A stretch of DNA of 64,000 nucleotides from Mannheimia granulomatis. GTDB taxonomy: Bacteria > Pseudomonadota > Gammaproteobacteria > Enterobacterales > Pasteurellaceae. Of the stretch, positions 38,368-47,335 are shown piece after piece. Under the pieces are notes generated by a model. That model ran no database searches. It was not told the origin of the DNA and saw nothing but the letters and a program-made list of their open reading frames with translations. Each line of letters opens with the position of its first letter. The first letter of the stretch is position 1. The position numbers and the translations under genes are program-made. The stretch is taken from contig NZ_CP015030.1 in NCBI RefSeq assembly GCF_011455695.1, forward strand, positions 806,001 to 870,000, read 5' to 3'.

Positions 38368-39328
38368 GGTTTTTCCCCTTAATACGTTTTTCGTTAAATA
38401 ATAAATAGAGGAAAATAAGTGTTCCAATAATACCAAAAATAGTAGAAATTGGTACTTCATAAGGAGTATTAATTACGCGGCCTACAATATCGCAGATCAT
38501 CACTAAATTTGCACCTAAAACAACTACCGTAGGAAGATTTTTGCGTAATCTGTCACCTGCAATACGAGAGACAATATTTGGAACAACCAGTCCAATAAAA
38601 GGTATTTGACCGACAGTCACTACAACAATTGCGGTAATCATCGCAACGACAATTAAAGCAAGCCAGGCCATTTGTTTATAATTTATTCCTAGACTAGTAC
38701 TAATATTTTCTCCTAGCCCAGCAATAGTTAGCCTATCTGCCATAATATAAACAATAATTGCTAAGATAGCGGTGAGCCATAGCAGTTCATAACGTCCGGC
38801 TAAAATACCAGAGAAGTCGCCTGAGAACCAGATAGAAAGTACTTGGAGGCTATCTGTTTCATAAGCAATAAATGTGGATATTGCCTCAATCACATTTCCA
38901 AAGACAATTCCTATCAATGGTAGCATCAACTGTTGATGAGGTGGTAGCTGACGAACAAGTAACATAAAAATGCCCATTCCAACTAAGGCACTAAGGGTTG
39001 CAAGAGACATCTTTAAAATTAGTGTAGATGCCGGGAAAAACAGACTCGCAAGCAGAATTCCAATGGCAGCACTTTGGCTGGCACCAATCATACTAGGCTC
39101 TATAAACCGGTTTTTCAGCACAATTTGTAGAACCATACCTGCTACAGCTAATGTCGCTCCAACCAATAAAACAGCAAATGTTCTAGGTAATCGGCTAATA
39201 AGAAAGAGTTGACTTTGGTCAGAGGAATTAAAAATTTCGCTCCAATGAAAATCAGCCACACCTACGCTGGTACTGATTGGAATGAGAAATAGTAGAATAA
39301 AAAGATTTAATCTGAAAAAAGAAATCAT
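38360..39328 (-). CDS. Siderophore ABC transporter permease, first subunit
   Basis: The 322-aa FecCD-family permease has about nine helices. Recognisable segments are LPRTFAVLLVGATLAVAGMVLQIVLKNRFIEPSMIGASQSAA-like text near residue 45 (the family's LPR and P-G/A-LG region) and GQIPFIGLVVPNIVSRIAGD near 235, the loop that contacts the ATPase. It follows the binding-protein gene by 175 bp, with two uptake sequences in between, and overlaps the next permease gene. Confidence 0.9.
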   Translation of the reverse strand: MISFFRLNLFILLFLIPISTSVGVADFHWSEIFNSSDQSQLFLISRLPRTFAVLLVGATLAVAGMVLQIVLKNRFIEPSMIGASQSAAIGILLASLFFPASTLILKMSLATLSALVGMGIFMLLVRQLPPHQQLMLPLIGIVFGNVIEAISTFIAYETDSLQVLSIWFSGDFSGILAGRYELLWLTAILAIIVYIMADRLTIAGLGENISTSLGINYKQMAWLALIVVAMITAIVVVTVGQIPFIGLVVPNIVSRIAGDRLRKNLPTVVVLGANLVMICDIVGRVINTPYEVPISTIFGIIGTLIFLYLLFNEKRIKGKNRG

Positions 39329-39340
39329 AGGGTATAAATA

Positions 39341-39494
39341 ACAAGCGGTTGGATTTTATAAAATTTTTACCATTGTAGCTTAGCAAATACACAAAATACC
39401 TTAAACAAGTTATGATGCGAAAATTAATGCTCTTCTGCCGAATTTCTCTGCAAGGCTAGATATAAGGAAATTTTTTATAAAATCTGACCGCTTA
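39341..39494. repeat. Two facing uptake sequences inside the siderophore operon
   Basis: An exact core on the plus strand at 39341-39349 and a one-change core on the minus strand at about 39486-39494 flank the 175-bp gap between the binding-protein gene and the first permease gene. They are too far apart for a simple hairpin. The gap holds nothing else that I recognise. Confidence 0.6.
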
Positions 39495-39503
39495 TAAAGT
39501 GAG

Positions 39504-40403
39504 TTATTTTTTTTCAAATGCAGTTTTAATTGTATTTAAATCTGTTTTGATTTGCTCATAACCGCCCGGAGCTAAATATGACGCGGCACTTAAATAAACA
39601 ATATTACCGTTTTTCCACGCTTTGGTTTGATGTACCAACTTGTTATCTAGCACTTGTTGTGCAGATTGACCTTCTTGGCCGATAGCAGCAATACGGTCTA
39701 ATACAAATAGCCAATCTGGATTTAGTTTTTGGATAAATTCAAAGGAAACAGGTTGTCCATGGCCTGCACTTTTAATGTCAGGATCAGCCATCGGAATACC
39801 TAAACTATCGTGAATCCAACTTAAACGATAGCCAGAGCCAAAAGCAGAGATTTTCCCTCCATTGACTAAAATAATCAGTCCGTTACCTTTGTCTTTTACG
39901 GCTGCTTTCGTTTGTTCGTACAGTGTATTAATTTCAGTTTTTAGCTTCTCAGCTTCTGCTTCTTTATTAAATAATTTTCCGAAAGTTTCAATACGTTGTA
40001 ATCCACTTTCTATTAATTTGTTGCCGTTATCGGTCATATCAATCGTTTTAGCAAGCTGGCTTACTTCATCAAATTTTTTTGCACTGCGAGTACCCACAAT
40101 GATTAAATCCGGCTGTAAAACATTTAATGCTTCTAAATTAGGTTCAAATAAAGTACCTACATTCATTGCATTTTTCGCGCTTGGTTTAAGATAAGGAATG
40201 ACGTTAACATCCGGCATTCCATCAATTTTGACGCCTAAAGCTTGTAAAGTGTCAAGACTTCCTGTGTCAAAGACGGCGATTTTAGCTGGATTTTTAACAA
40301 GGGTGACATCACCGCGAGCTGTTGGAATTGTGACATCTTTTGCAAGAGCAGAGGAGGTCAGAACAGCCGCTGTCGCTAATGTAAACAGCATGTGTTTAAT
40401 CAT
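39504..40403 (-). CDS. Siderophore-binding periplasmic protein (CeuE/FatB type)
   Basis: The 299-aa protein has a signal peptide (about 1-21, ending ALA before KDVTIP) without a lipobox, so it is probably free in the periplasm. The rest fits the helical-backbone class III binding proteins: IAVFDTGSLDTLQALGVKIDG near 43, PNLEALNVLQPDLIIVGTRSAKK near 88, and NPDWLFVLDR near 228. It is most like CeuE/FatB/YclQ, which bind tetradentate catecholates, petrobactin or similar chelates. The gene is first in a four-gene import operon and has a Fur box directly upstream. No TonB-dependent receptor gene is present in the window. Confidence 0.92.
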   Translation of the reverse strand: MIKHMLFTLATAAVLTSSALAKDVTIPTARGDVTLVKNPAKIAVFDTGSLDTLQALGVKIDGMPDVNVIPYLKPSAKNAMNVGTLFEPNLEALNVLQPDLIIVGTRSAKKFDEVSQLAKTIDMTDNGNKLIESGLQRIETFGKLFNKEAEAEKLKTEINTLYEQTKAAVKDKGNGLIILVNGGKISAFGSGYRLSWIHDSLGIPMADPDIKSAGHGQPVSFEFIQKLNPDWLFVLDRIAAIGQEGQSAQQVLDNKLVHQTKAWKNGNIVYLSAASYLAPGGYEQIKTDLNTIKTAFEKK

Positions 40404-40424
40404 TGAATAACTCCATATTTTTAT

Positions 40425-40439
40425 TGAAAATAATTCTCA
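40425..40439 (-). promoter_or_regulatory. Fur box for the siderophore operon
   Basis: Read on the minus strand, TGAGAATTATTTTCA matches the 7-1-7 Fur consensus TGATAATCATTATCA at 12 of 15 positions. It lies 22 bp upstream of the binding-protein start codon, where it could block the promoter when iron is plentiful. Confidence 0.8.
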
Positions 40440-40578
40440 AAGATTTTAGCTAAAATTAATTTTAAGTAAAGTAAAAAGATAGTTAAGCGGGTTAATTCTG
40501 TTTAAAAATTGCGAATTTCAATTTACCTAAAATTCCGATAAACTATGCGCACTAATCTAGGATATGGTATAGAACGAT

Positions 40579-42042
40579 ATGGCTGAATATAAAGCATCAA
40601 CTCCGGAAAAAATGAAAGATAAGCAAGTCGAACAAGTCAATATTTCTCCCCATTCTATTGAAGCAGAGCAGGCTGTGCTTGGTGGTATTATGCTTAGTAA
40701 TGATCATTGGGATAATGTGGCGGAAAGACTGCAATCTCATGATTTTTATAATTATGCTCACCGTATTATTTTTGAGCAAATGTCGGATTTGGTTCGCCAA
40801 AACAGACCAATTGATATTATTACTCTTGATCAAGCTCTTAAAGATAAAGGCGTACTGCAGGATGTTGGAGGTTTTGCTTATCTAGCTGAGCTTTCTAAAA
40901 ACACCCCCAGCGCTGCGAATATTCTAGCTTATGCCGATATTGTAAGGGATCGTTCAGACTTACGTAGTGTGATTAGTGCGGGGAATCAGATTGCGGAAAT
41001 GGGCTATAAAACCAGAGGTCGAAATTCAAAAGAAGTTTTGGATGAAGCTGAACGTATCGTATTTGAAATTGCTGAAAAACGAAATAATGCTAATGAAGGA
41101 CCGCAACGAATTGATGACATTTTATTAAAAACCCTTGCTCGTATGGATACCTTATCTAAAAATCGCCACAATGGTGGAGTAACAGGAGTTTCAACTGGAT
41201 TTACCGATCTTAATAAAAAAACAGCGGGTTTACAGCCATCAGACCTCATCATTGTTGCAGCGCGTCCATCTATGGGAAAAACAACTTTTGCCATGAATTT
41301 ATGCGAAAATGCTTCGTTAGTGGATATTGAAGATCCAAATGATTTAGATGAAAACGGCAATCCGATAAAAAAACCGGCAAAACCGGTACTGATTTTCAGC
41401 CTTGAGATGCCAGCCGATCAGATTATGATGCGAATGTTAGCTTCCTTGTCCCGTGTGGACCAGACTAAGATTCGAACCGGACAAATTTCAGATGATGAAG
41501 ATACTGCTAAAATTTCCAGCACTATGGCAATTTTACAAAAGCGTAATAATATCTATATTGATGACAGCTCAGGCTTAACGCCTACAGAATTGCGTTCGAG
41601 GGCCAGACGAATTTACCGCGAAAATGGTGGTTTAAGCTTAATTATGGTCGATTATTTGCAGCTTATGCGTGCACCGGGTTTTGCGGATAACAGGACATTA
41701 GAAATTGCTGAAATTTCTCGTTCTTTAAAAGCATTAGCCAAAGAGTTAGAAGTGCCTGTAGTTGCACTTTCACAGCTAAACCGTAGTTTGGAACAACGAG
41801 CAGATAAACGCCCTGTAAACTCTGATTTACGTGAGTCAGGCTCTATTGAACAAGATGCCGATTTGATTATGTTTATTTATCGCGATGAAGTATATAACGA
41901 TAATTCCGAACTTAAAGGAATTGCCGAAATTATTATCGGTAAACAACGTAACGGTCCGATCGGGCGGGTACGTTTAACTTTCCAAGGACAATATTCAAGA
42001 TTTGATAATTACAGCGGTGGGGCTTATGACGATGAATACTAA
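40579..42042 (+). CDS. dnaB: Replicative DNA helicase DnaB
   Basis: DnaB unwinds DNA ahead of the replisome as a hexamer and loads primase. The 487-aa protein has the N-terminal primase-interaction domain ([16 protein letters not shown] near residue 22), a linker, and a RecA-like domain with Walker [11 protein letters not shown] (K234), Walker [11 protein letters not shown] and [28 protein letters not shown]. Compared with E. coli there are 17 extra residues at about 248-267, right after the Walker A helix ([20 protein letters not shown]). The gene has its own promoter region shared with the divergent siderophore operon, and its end overlaps ycgL. Confidence 0.96.
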   Translation: MAEYKASTPEKMKDKQVEQVNISPHSIEAEQAVLGGIMLSNDHWDNVAERLQSHDFYNYAHRIIFEQMSDLVRQNRPIDIITLDQALKDKGVLQDVGGFAYLAELSKNTPSAANILAYADIVRDRSDLRSVISAGNQIAEMGYKTRGRNSKEVLDEAERIVFEIAEKRNNANEGPQRIDDILLKTLARMDTLSKNRHNGGVTGVSTGFTDLNKKTAGLQPSDLIIVAARPSMGKTTFAMNLCENASLVDIEDPNDLDENGNPIKKPAKPVLIFSLEMPADQIMMRMLASLSRVDQTKIRTGQISDDEDTAKISSTMAILQKRNNIYIDDSSGLTPTELRSRARRIYRENGGLSLIMVDYLQLMRAPGFADNRTLEIAEISRSLKALAKELEVPVVALSQLNRSLEQRADKRPVNSDLRESGSIEQDADLIMFIYRDEVYNDNSELKGIAEIIIGKQRNGPIGRVRLTFQGQYSRFDNYSGGAYDDEY

Positions 42043-42325
42043 ACCGATACTATGTGCCATTTACAGAAGCAAGCAAAAAGAGGGAATGTATCTATATCTT
42101 CCTAAACGGGATCAGTTTGATATAGTGCCTGAATCGCTTCGTCAATTATTTGGCAAACCTGAATTTGTAATGATGTTCCACTTAAATGGTGAAAAAACGC
42201 TTATTCGGGCTAAAAATGAAGACGTCTTACAAAAATTAGAAGAGCAAGGTTTTTATTTGCAAATGCCACCGCCACCTGAAAATTTGTACAAAGAATTCAT
42301 TGCAAAACAGAAAGAGGAAGCCTAA
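42032..42325 (+). CDS. ycgL: YcgL domain protein
   Basis: The 97-aa protein aligns with E. coli Ycg[30 protein letters not shown], then the PPPPENL segment near the C-terminus. The function is unknown; the fold is a small alpha/beta domain. The start overlaps the dnaB stop region by 11 bp, and its stop overlaps the nrdR start by 1 bp. An in-frame ATG at 42026 is equally close to the GGTGGGG ribosome site. Confidence 0.85.
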   Translation: MNTKPILCAIYRSKQKEGMYLYLPKRDQFDIVPESLRQLFGKPEFVMMFHLNGEKTLIRAKNEDVLQKLEEQGFYLQMPPPPENLYKEFIAKQKEEA

Positions 42326-42774
42326 TGCGTTGCCCATTTTGTTCAACAGAAGAGACAAAAGTTATTGATTCTCGCTTGGCTGCTAACGGTTATCAAATTC
42401 GCCGTCGCAGAGAGTGTGTGAGCTGTAAAGAGCGTTTTACTACCTTTGAATCTGCAGAATTGGTAGTGCCTTATGTAATTAAAAATAATGGTAGTCGAGA
42501 GCCTTTTGATGCAGAAAAACTGAGAACAGGTTTAAGACGAGCTTTAGACAAACGTCCGGTCAGTGCAGATGATGTTGAAAAAGCAATCAGCCAAATTATC
42601 ATTCAATTACAAGCACTTGGTGAGCGGGAAGTGCCTAGTCGTTACATTGGTACCTTAGCTATGAATGCGTTAAAGCAGTTGGATAAAGTTGCCTATATTC
42701 GCTTTGCTTCTATTTATTTAAGCTTTAGCGATATTGAAGAATTTACTAAGGAAATTGAGAAACTAAGAGAATAA
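42325..42774 (+). CDS. nrdR: Transcriptional repressor NrdR
   Basis: NrdR represses ribonucleotide reductase genes when dATP is high. The 149-aa protein has the N-terminal zinc ribbon (C3, C6, C31, C34) with the basic stretch QIRRRREC, followed by an ATP-cone ([28 protein letters not shown]). It follows ycgL with a TAATG overlap, so it should be translationally coupled. In E. coli it neighbours ribD; here it is linked to dnaB. A 51-bp gap follows before yaaA. Confidence 0.96.
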   Translation: MRCPFCSTEETKVIDSRLAANGYQIRRRRECVSCKERFTTFESAELVVPYVIKNNGSREPFDAEKLRTGLRRALDKRPVSADDVEKAISQIIIQLQALGEREVPSRYIGTLAMNALKQLDKVAYIRFASIYLSFSDIEEFTKEIEKLRE

Positions 42775-42825
42775 CAGTTTATTGATTTACTCTTATTATC
42801 AGCATTTTTTAACAGAAGGATAATT

Positions 42826-43605
42826 ATGTTAGCTATTATTTCCCCCGCTAAAACCCTTGATTTTGAAACTAAAATTGAAGGATTTGCATTTTCTCAGCCA
42901 AATTTGACCGCTTGTAGCCAAGAGTTAATTGATATTTGTAAAAAACTTTCACCTGCAGAAGTAGCCGGTTTGATGTCAATTAGCGATAAGCTGGCAGCCC
43001 TTAATGTGGCACGTTTTGCTGATTGGCAACTTGTACATAATGAGAAAAATGCTAAAGCAGCACTTTTTGCTTTTAAAGGGGATGTGTACACCGGTTTAGA
43101 AGCAGAGAGCCTAACTAAAGCACAAGTGGAATATGCACAATCTCATCTAAGAATGCTTTCAGGCTTATATGGTTTACTAAAACCGTTAGATCTCATGCAG
43201 CCGTATCGTTTGGAAATGGGGACAAAATTAGCTAATCCGAAAGGAAAAGATCTTTATGCTTTTTGGGGAAATACCATTACCGAGCATTTGCAACAAGCTA
43301 TTGATGAACAAGGTGATTCTATTTTAGTTAATCTTGCTTCAGATGAGTATTATGGGGCGGTAAAACCTCAAAATTTGAATGCAACAATCGTTAAACCTAT
43401 TTTTTTAGATGAAAAAAACGGTAAATATAAGGTAATTAGCTTTTATGCTAAGAAAGCCCGCGGTATGATGGTGCGTTTTATGTTAGAGACACAACCTACC
43501 AATATTGAACAGCTTAAAGCCTTTAACTATGCTGGTTATTGGTTTGATGAAACCAGTTCGACGGCAACAGAATTAGTCTTTAAGCGGGAAGAACAAAATG
43601 AGTAA
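42826..43605 (+). CDS. yaaA: Peroxide stress protein YaaA (DUF328)
   Basis: YaaA in E. coli lowers free intracellular iron during hydrogen peroxide stress and is reported to bind DNA. The 259-aa protein starts [16 protein letters not shown] and has YTGLEAESL and [25 protein letters not shown], all family hallmarks. An AGAAGGAT ribosome site precedes it. An exact minus-strand uptake core lies at 42907-42915 in the coding region. Its stop overlaps the next gene by 8 bp, which begins a run of coupled genes ending with DUF2310. Confidence 0.94.
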   Translation: MLAIISPAKTLDFETKIEGFAFSQPNLTACSQELIDICKKLSPAEVAGLMSISDKLAALNVARFADWQLVHNEKNAKAALFAFKGDVYTGLEAESLTKAQVEYAQSHLRMLSGLYGLLKPLDLMQPYRLEMGTKLANPKGKDLYAFWGNTITEHLQQAIDEQGDSILVNLASDEYYGAVKPQNLNATIVKPIFLDEKNGKYKVISFYAKKARGMMVRFMLETQPTNIEQLKAFNYAGYWFDETSSTATELVFKREEQNE

Positions 43606-44182
43606 AATTTTATGTGTCGGGCGTATTAAATACGCCCCTTTAATTTTAGCTGTTTTGTTGGCAGGGTGCGTTGCTCCTCGTTCACATTTTGCTGTACCCG
43701 AAAAAGTGAGTTTCCGACAACAGACCTATGTGAAGGTTACCTCAAATCAAATTGATGAGATGCAGCATTTGCTTTATTTGCCGGAAAACAGCAGTAAAAA
43801 TTCTGAACAATGGGATAAAGGAATTTTATTCTTTCTGGATAAGAATACGGCCCGACAAACCTTAGCACAGCGTATGGCTTTCCGCCAATCAAGCTTTGCT
43901 AAACAGTCTGATATGCTGACAAAATTGAGCATTGAGCATAATGAACTGCAAAGTAGTGTGATTTATCCACCCACTGAGCGTTATCAGAATGTGATGCTGG
44001 AAGTAACCCGTGGTCGTAATTTAGATTGTGGTTATGCACAAATTCAGTTTTCAGATAAACGAGCACTATCCAAAGCGCAAATTGCAAAAAAATCCCTAAA
44101 TTTGACCGCTTACACCAAAGAAATTGCCGATTTAGCCCTAGCTTTTAAGCAAATGGCGTGGCAAATTCAGTGTAAAGCCTAA
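43598..44182 (+). CDS. Putative lipoprotein of unknown function
   Basis: I do not recognise this 194-aa protein. It has a lipoprotein signal peptide: a basic n-region, a hydrophobic stretch, and the lipobox LLAGC with C24 as the lipidated residue. The following VAPR has no Asp at +2, so it is predicted to be sorted to the outer membrane. The mature part is mixed alpha/beta and polar, with a pair of Cys (in DCGY and QCKA) that could form a disulfide. A GGAAG ribosome site is well placed and the start overlaps yaaA. Bases 43619-43637, inside the signal-peptide codons, form a perfect hairpin. An uptake-like site lies near 44103. Confidence 0.82.
   Translation: MSKILCVGRIKYAPLILAVLLAGCVAPRSHFAVPEKVSFRQQTYVKVTSNQIDEMQHLLYLPENSSKNSEQWDKGILFFLDKNTARQTLAQRMAFRQSSFAKQSDMLTKLSIEHNELQSSVIYPPTERYQNVMLEVTRGRNLDCGYAQIQFSDKRALSKAQIAKKSLNLTAYTKEIADLALAFKQMAWQIQCKA
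43619..43637 (+). promoter_or_regulatory. Hairpin inside the lipoprotein signal-peptide codons
   Basis: GGGCGTATT-A-AATACGCCC is a perfect 9-bp stem with a 1-nt centre (in practice a 3-5 nt loop), followed by CTTTAATTTT. It looks like a weak terminator or pausing site, but it is 21 bases inside a well-supported coding region and encodes part of the basic n-region (GRIKYA). Confidence 0.6.
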
Positions 44183-44196
44183 AATGTAAAAATAAT

Positions 44197-45102
44197 ATGA
44201 GAGAAAATTATAATAAATTAGTCAGAAGAGCTGCCAATTTAGCGATTATTGTGGCAGTTTCGTTGATTATTATAAAAGCCTTTGCTTGGTGGAAAACCGG
44301 CTCAATTTCTATTTTAGCCGCGATGACAGATTCTGTTGTGGATCTGTTTGCCTCACTTACTAATATTTTAGTGTTACGCTTTGCTCTACAACCAGCCGAC
44401 GAGAATCACGCTTTCGGACACGGCAAAGCAGAATCACTTGCTTCGCTTGCACAAAGTGCCTTTATTTCTGGTTCTGCAGTTTTTCTATTGTTGCAAGGTT
44501 TTCATAAACTGACAGATCCTGAATTAATAGAGCAGTCTCATATTGGCGTAATAGTGAGTCTTATCTCAATTGTAGTAACTGTGGGCTTGGTGCTTTATCA
44601 ACGCTATGTAGTGAAAATGACTCAAAGTCCGGCAATTGAGGCGGATTCACTACATTATCAAACAGATTTATTGATGAATGCGGCAATTTTAGTGGCAATG
44701 CTGCTAAATGGCGCAGGTTTTATTTATGCTGATGCTATTTTTGCCATCGGAATTGCGCTTTATATTGCCCTAAGTGCGGTAAAAATGTTTTGGTCTTCTG
44801 TACAAACTTTATTAGATCAATCTTTGCCTGATGAGGAAATTGAGTTAATTAAAAGCATTGCCTCAAAGCATCCTAATATTTTAGGTATTCACGATATTCT
44901 GACTCGCCGTGCAGGAGCGGTGCGTTTTATTCAACTGCATTTGGAATTAGATGATCATCTGACTTTACTGGTTGCTCACGAAATTACTGATAGCTTAGAA
45001 CAAAAATTATTGAACGCATTTCCGATGTCAAAAGTGATTATCCACCAAGAGCCAACTACAGTAGTTAAGCAAGAACTTGCAGATATGGCGGAGAATATCT
45101 GA
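44197..45102 (+). CDS. fieF: Cation-efflux pump FieF/YiiP (CDF family)
   Basis: FieF exports Fe2+ and Zn2+ in exchange for H+. The 301-aa protein has six membrane helices and the transport-site residues in the same positions as E. coli: D45 and D49 (DSVVD) and H153 and D157 (HYQTD). The cytoplasmic C-terminal metal-binding domain contains H-rich positions such as VRFIQLHLELDDHLTL. The ribosome site is weak and it lies 14 bp after the lipoprotein gene. Its stop overlaps the next gene's start. Placement after yaaA suggests a metal/oxidative-stress operon. Confidence 0.94.
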   Translation: MRENYNKLVRRAANLAIIVAVSLIIIKAFAWWKTGSISILAAMTDSVVDLFASLTNILVLRFALQPADENHAFGHGKAESLASLAQSAFISGSAVFLLLQGFHKLTDPELIEQSHIGVIVSLISIVVTVGLVLYQRYVVKMTQSPAIEADSLHYQTDLLMNAAILVAMLLNGAGFIYADAIFAIGIALYIALSAVKMFWSSVQTLLDQSLPDEEIELIKSIASKHPNILGIHDILTRRAGAVRFIQLHLELDDHLTLLVAHEITDSLEQKLLNAFPMSKVIIHQEPTTVVKQELADMAENI

Positions 45103-45857
45103 TGTATCAAGCGATTGTCCATTTCAGCTTTAAAAACTTTGAGCAAGACCCGATAACGTTAATTAGTCAAATTTTAAATCAATGGCTATATAACGGGCAG
45201 GTTATTGGTAGAGAAATGCCGATTACTTTTCATCAGCATAGCTTTCAAGTTAGAGTTTGCATACCTGAGCAAGAGAGTTTAATGCCAATTTATAACAGTA
45301 AGGAAGTTAATGAAGCATTAAAACAGGCAGAAGGTGTAGGCATAGAATTTGAGGGTTTTGAAATTGTCGGACGAGATTATCAAGCAGATGAGACAAGCGA
45401 TAATCTCAATCCGGCTTTTCAGATTTTATATACTACACATTTAGATACCTGTTCACCGCTATATGATGGCGCAAAATTTGCGCCAATTCCTTTATATCGC
45501 TTAGAGGATCAAGTGTTGAGCGAGGCATTATTAAATTGGCAACAAACTTGGCAGGCGTGCGATCAGCTACAAATGAACGGTGGAGTGCTGGAATCTCAAG
45601 CACTAAAACAGATTTGTGATGAAAAAAGTGAACTGACTCAGGTAGGCTTAAATCTATGCAAACAAATTGAGGAAAAAACAGCTATTCCTACCTTTTATTA
45701 TTTGTATCGCTTAGGTTCGGACGAATATGAAGAGCATCATAGAAAATGTCCATCTTGTAAAGGGGATTGGAAATTAGCTCAGCCCTTACATGATATTTTC
45801 CATTTTAAGTGTGATAGATGTAAGCTTATCTCAAATTTAAGTTGGGAAATATTATAA
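45102..45857 (+). CDS. Zn-ribbon protein of the DUF2310 family
   Basis: The 251-aa protein ends in a zinc ribbon: CPSCKGDW and, about 20 residues on, CDRC. The larger N-terminal part is of a type annotated only as DUF2310 (PF10071), described as possibly nucleic-acid binding. The function is unknown. The start overlaps the fieF stop by 1 bp, so the two are translated together. A clear terminator follows, which makes this the last gene of the yaaA-lipoprotein-fieF-DUF2310 unit. Confidence 0.8.
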   Translation: MYQAIVHFSFKNFEQDPITLISQILNQWLYNGQVIGREMPITFHQHSFQVRVCIPEQESLMPIYNSKEVNEALKQAEGVGIEFEGFEIVGRDYQADETSDNLNPAFQILYTTHLDTCSPLYDGAKFAPIPLYRLEDQVLSEALLNWQQTWQACDQLQMNGGVLESQALKQICDEKSELTQVGLNLCKQIEEKTAIPTFYYLYRLGSDEYEEHHRKCPSCKGDWKLAQPLHDIFHFKCDRCKLISNLSWEIL

Positions 45858-45895
45858 TTTATAGTTATAACAAAGGAATAAATTATCTTGAAGGT

Positions 45896-45929
45896 ATGCT
45901 GTAAGCGTAATAAGCTTATAGCATTTTTT
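45896..45929 (+). terminator. Terminator after the fieF operon
   Basis: ATGCTGTAAGC pairs with GCTTATAGCAT (one G-U pair) around a 7-nt loop, then T6. It separates the fieF-DUF2310 unit from tcyP, whose promoter must lie within or just after it. Confidence 0.88.
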
Positions 45930-45951
45930 ATTGGGGTGTTTTGGAGACTCT

Positions 45952-47274
45952 ATGCTTATTATTAATTTAATCGTTTTTACAGCCATTTTATTATTACTGG
46001 CTAAAATTTATAAATCCACTCAAAAACTGGGGCAGACAGTTTTTATTGGCTTAATTCTAGGTCTTGCAAGCGGTGTTTTTTTGCAAACGTTTTACGAAAA
46101 ATCTGCTATTGAGGCAACATTAGACTGGGTGAATTTAGTTGGTAATGGTTATGTACGTTTGCTACAAATGATTGTAATGCCATTAGTATTTATTTCAATT
46201 TTATCTGCGATCACTAGGCTAAAAGCGGTTGGTGCTTTAGGAAAAATCAGCTTTAGCGTTTTATCGGTATTATTAGTAACGACTGCGATTTCTGCAGTAA
46301 TTGGTATCGCTTTGGTATATCTGTTTGACTTATCTGCTGAAGGGTTAGTAGCAGGTAGTCGTGAACTTGCGGCACAGGAGAAAGTGATAGGACGTGCTGA
46401 GCAAGTGAGTAATTTATCTATTCCTACCATGTTAGTCTCCTTTATTCCGAAAAACCCATTCTTAGAGTTAACCGGAGCAAATCCAACATCTATTATCAGC
46501 ACGGTTATTTTCTCTGCTTTATTAGGTTTGGCTGCCCTCAGTTTGGGTAAAGAAGATAAAGATTTAGGTGAGCGCATTGCACAAGGTGTAGAAACATTAA
46601 ATAAACTAATTATGCGTTTAGTCCGTTTTGTAATTCGCTTAACACCTTATGGTGTGTTTGCATTGATGATCAAAATGGCGGCAACCTCTCAATGGAGCGA
46701 CATTGTTAATTTAGGGAGCTTTATTGTTGCATCTTATATTGCTATGGGCCTAATGTTTATTGTTCACGGTATTTTATTATTGACTGCCAAAGTAAATCCT
46801 TTTGATTATTATAAAAAGGTATTACCAACTTTAAGTTTTGCTTTTACGTCTCGTTCTAGTGCCGCGACTATTCCTCTGAATATCGAAACACAAACGAACA
46901 AGCTGGGTAACAATAGTGTTATTGCTAATTTTTCAGCAACTTTTGGGGCGACCATCGGGCAGAATGGTTGTGCAGGGATCTATCCGGCAATGCTTGCGGT
47001 AATGATCGCACCAACGGTAGGGTTTGACCCATTTAGTGTAAACTATATTTTCACGCTAATTCTTGTTGTGGCTATTTCATCTTTTGGAATTGCTGGCGTT
47101 GGTGGCGGGGCGACTTTTGCAGCCATTGTGGTACTATCCACATTAAACTTACCGATTGAATTAGTAGGCTTGCTCATTTCTGTAGAACCGATCATTGATA
47201 TGGGACGTACAGCTTTAAATGTGAATGGAGCAATGGTGGCGGGTACTTTAACCAATAAATGGGTTAAATCTTAA
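45952..47274 (+). CDS. tcyP: L-cystine symporter TcyP
   Basis: The 440-aa protein belongs to the dicarboxylate/amino acid:cation symporter family and aligns with E. coli TcyP (YdjN, 463 aa): NGYVRLLQMIVMPLVFISILSAI, FIPKNPFLELTGANPTSIIS, FTSRSSAATIPLN (first re-entrant loop) and PIIDMGRTALNVNGAM (last helix region). It imports cystine as sulfur source. I use the ATG at 45952, which has GGAG about 8 bp upstream; an in-frame TTG at 45931 lies in the preceding terminator. A near-complete uptake sequence (GCAAGCGGT core) occurs inside the gene near 46070. Confidence 0.94.
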   Translation: MLIINLIVFTAILLLLAKIYKSTQKLGQTVFIGLILGLASGVFLQTFYEKSAIEATLDWVNLVGNGYVRLLQMIVMPLVFISILSAITRLKAVGALGKISFSVLSVLLVTTAISAVIGIALVYLFDLSAEGLVAGSRELAAQEKVIGRAEQVSNLSIPTMLVSFIPKNPFLELTGANPTSIISTVIFSALLGLAALSLGKEDKDLGERIAQGVETLNKLIMRLVRFVIRLTPYGVFALMIKMAATSQWSDIVNLGSFIVASYIAMGLMFIVHGILLLTAKVNPFDYYKKVLPTLSFAFTSRSSAATIPLNIETQTNKLGNNSVIANFSATFGATIGQNGCAGIYPAMLAVMIAPTVGFDPFSVNYIFTLILVVAISSFGIAGVGGGATFAAIVVLSTLNLPIELVGLLISVEPIIDMGRTALNVNGAMVAGTLTNKWVKS

Positions 47275-47287
47275 TACACCTTATGAT

Positions 47288-47315
47288 AAAAATGGGCGAT
47301 TGATTCGCCCATTTT
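47288..47315. terminator. Bidirectional terminator between tcyP and the nitroreductase
   Basis: AAAATGGGCGA pairs with TCGCCCATTTT around a short loop, between two convergent genes. Confidence 0.92.
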
Positions 47316-47335
47316 GCATTTTAAAATGCCAAAAA

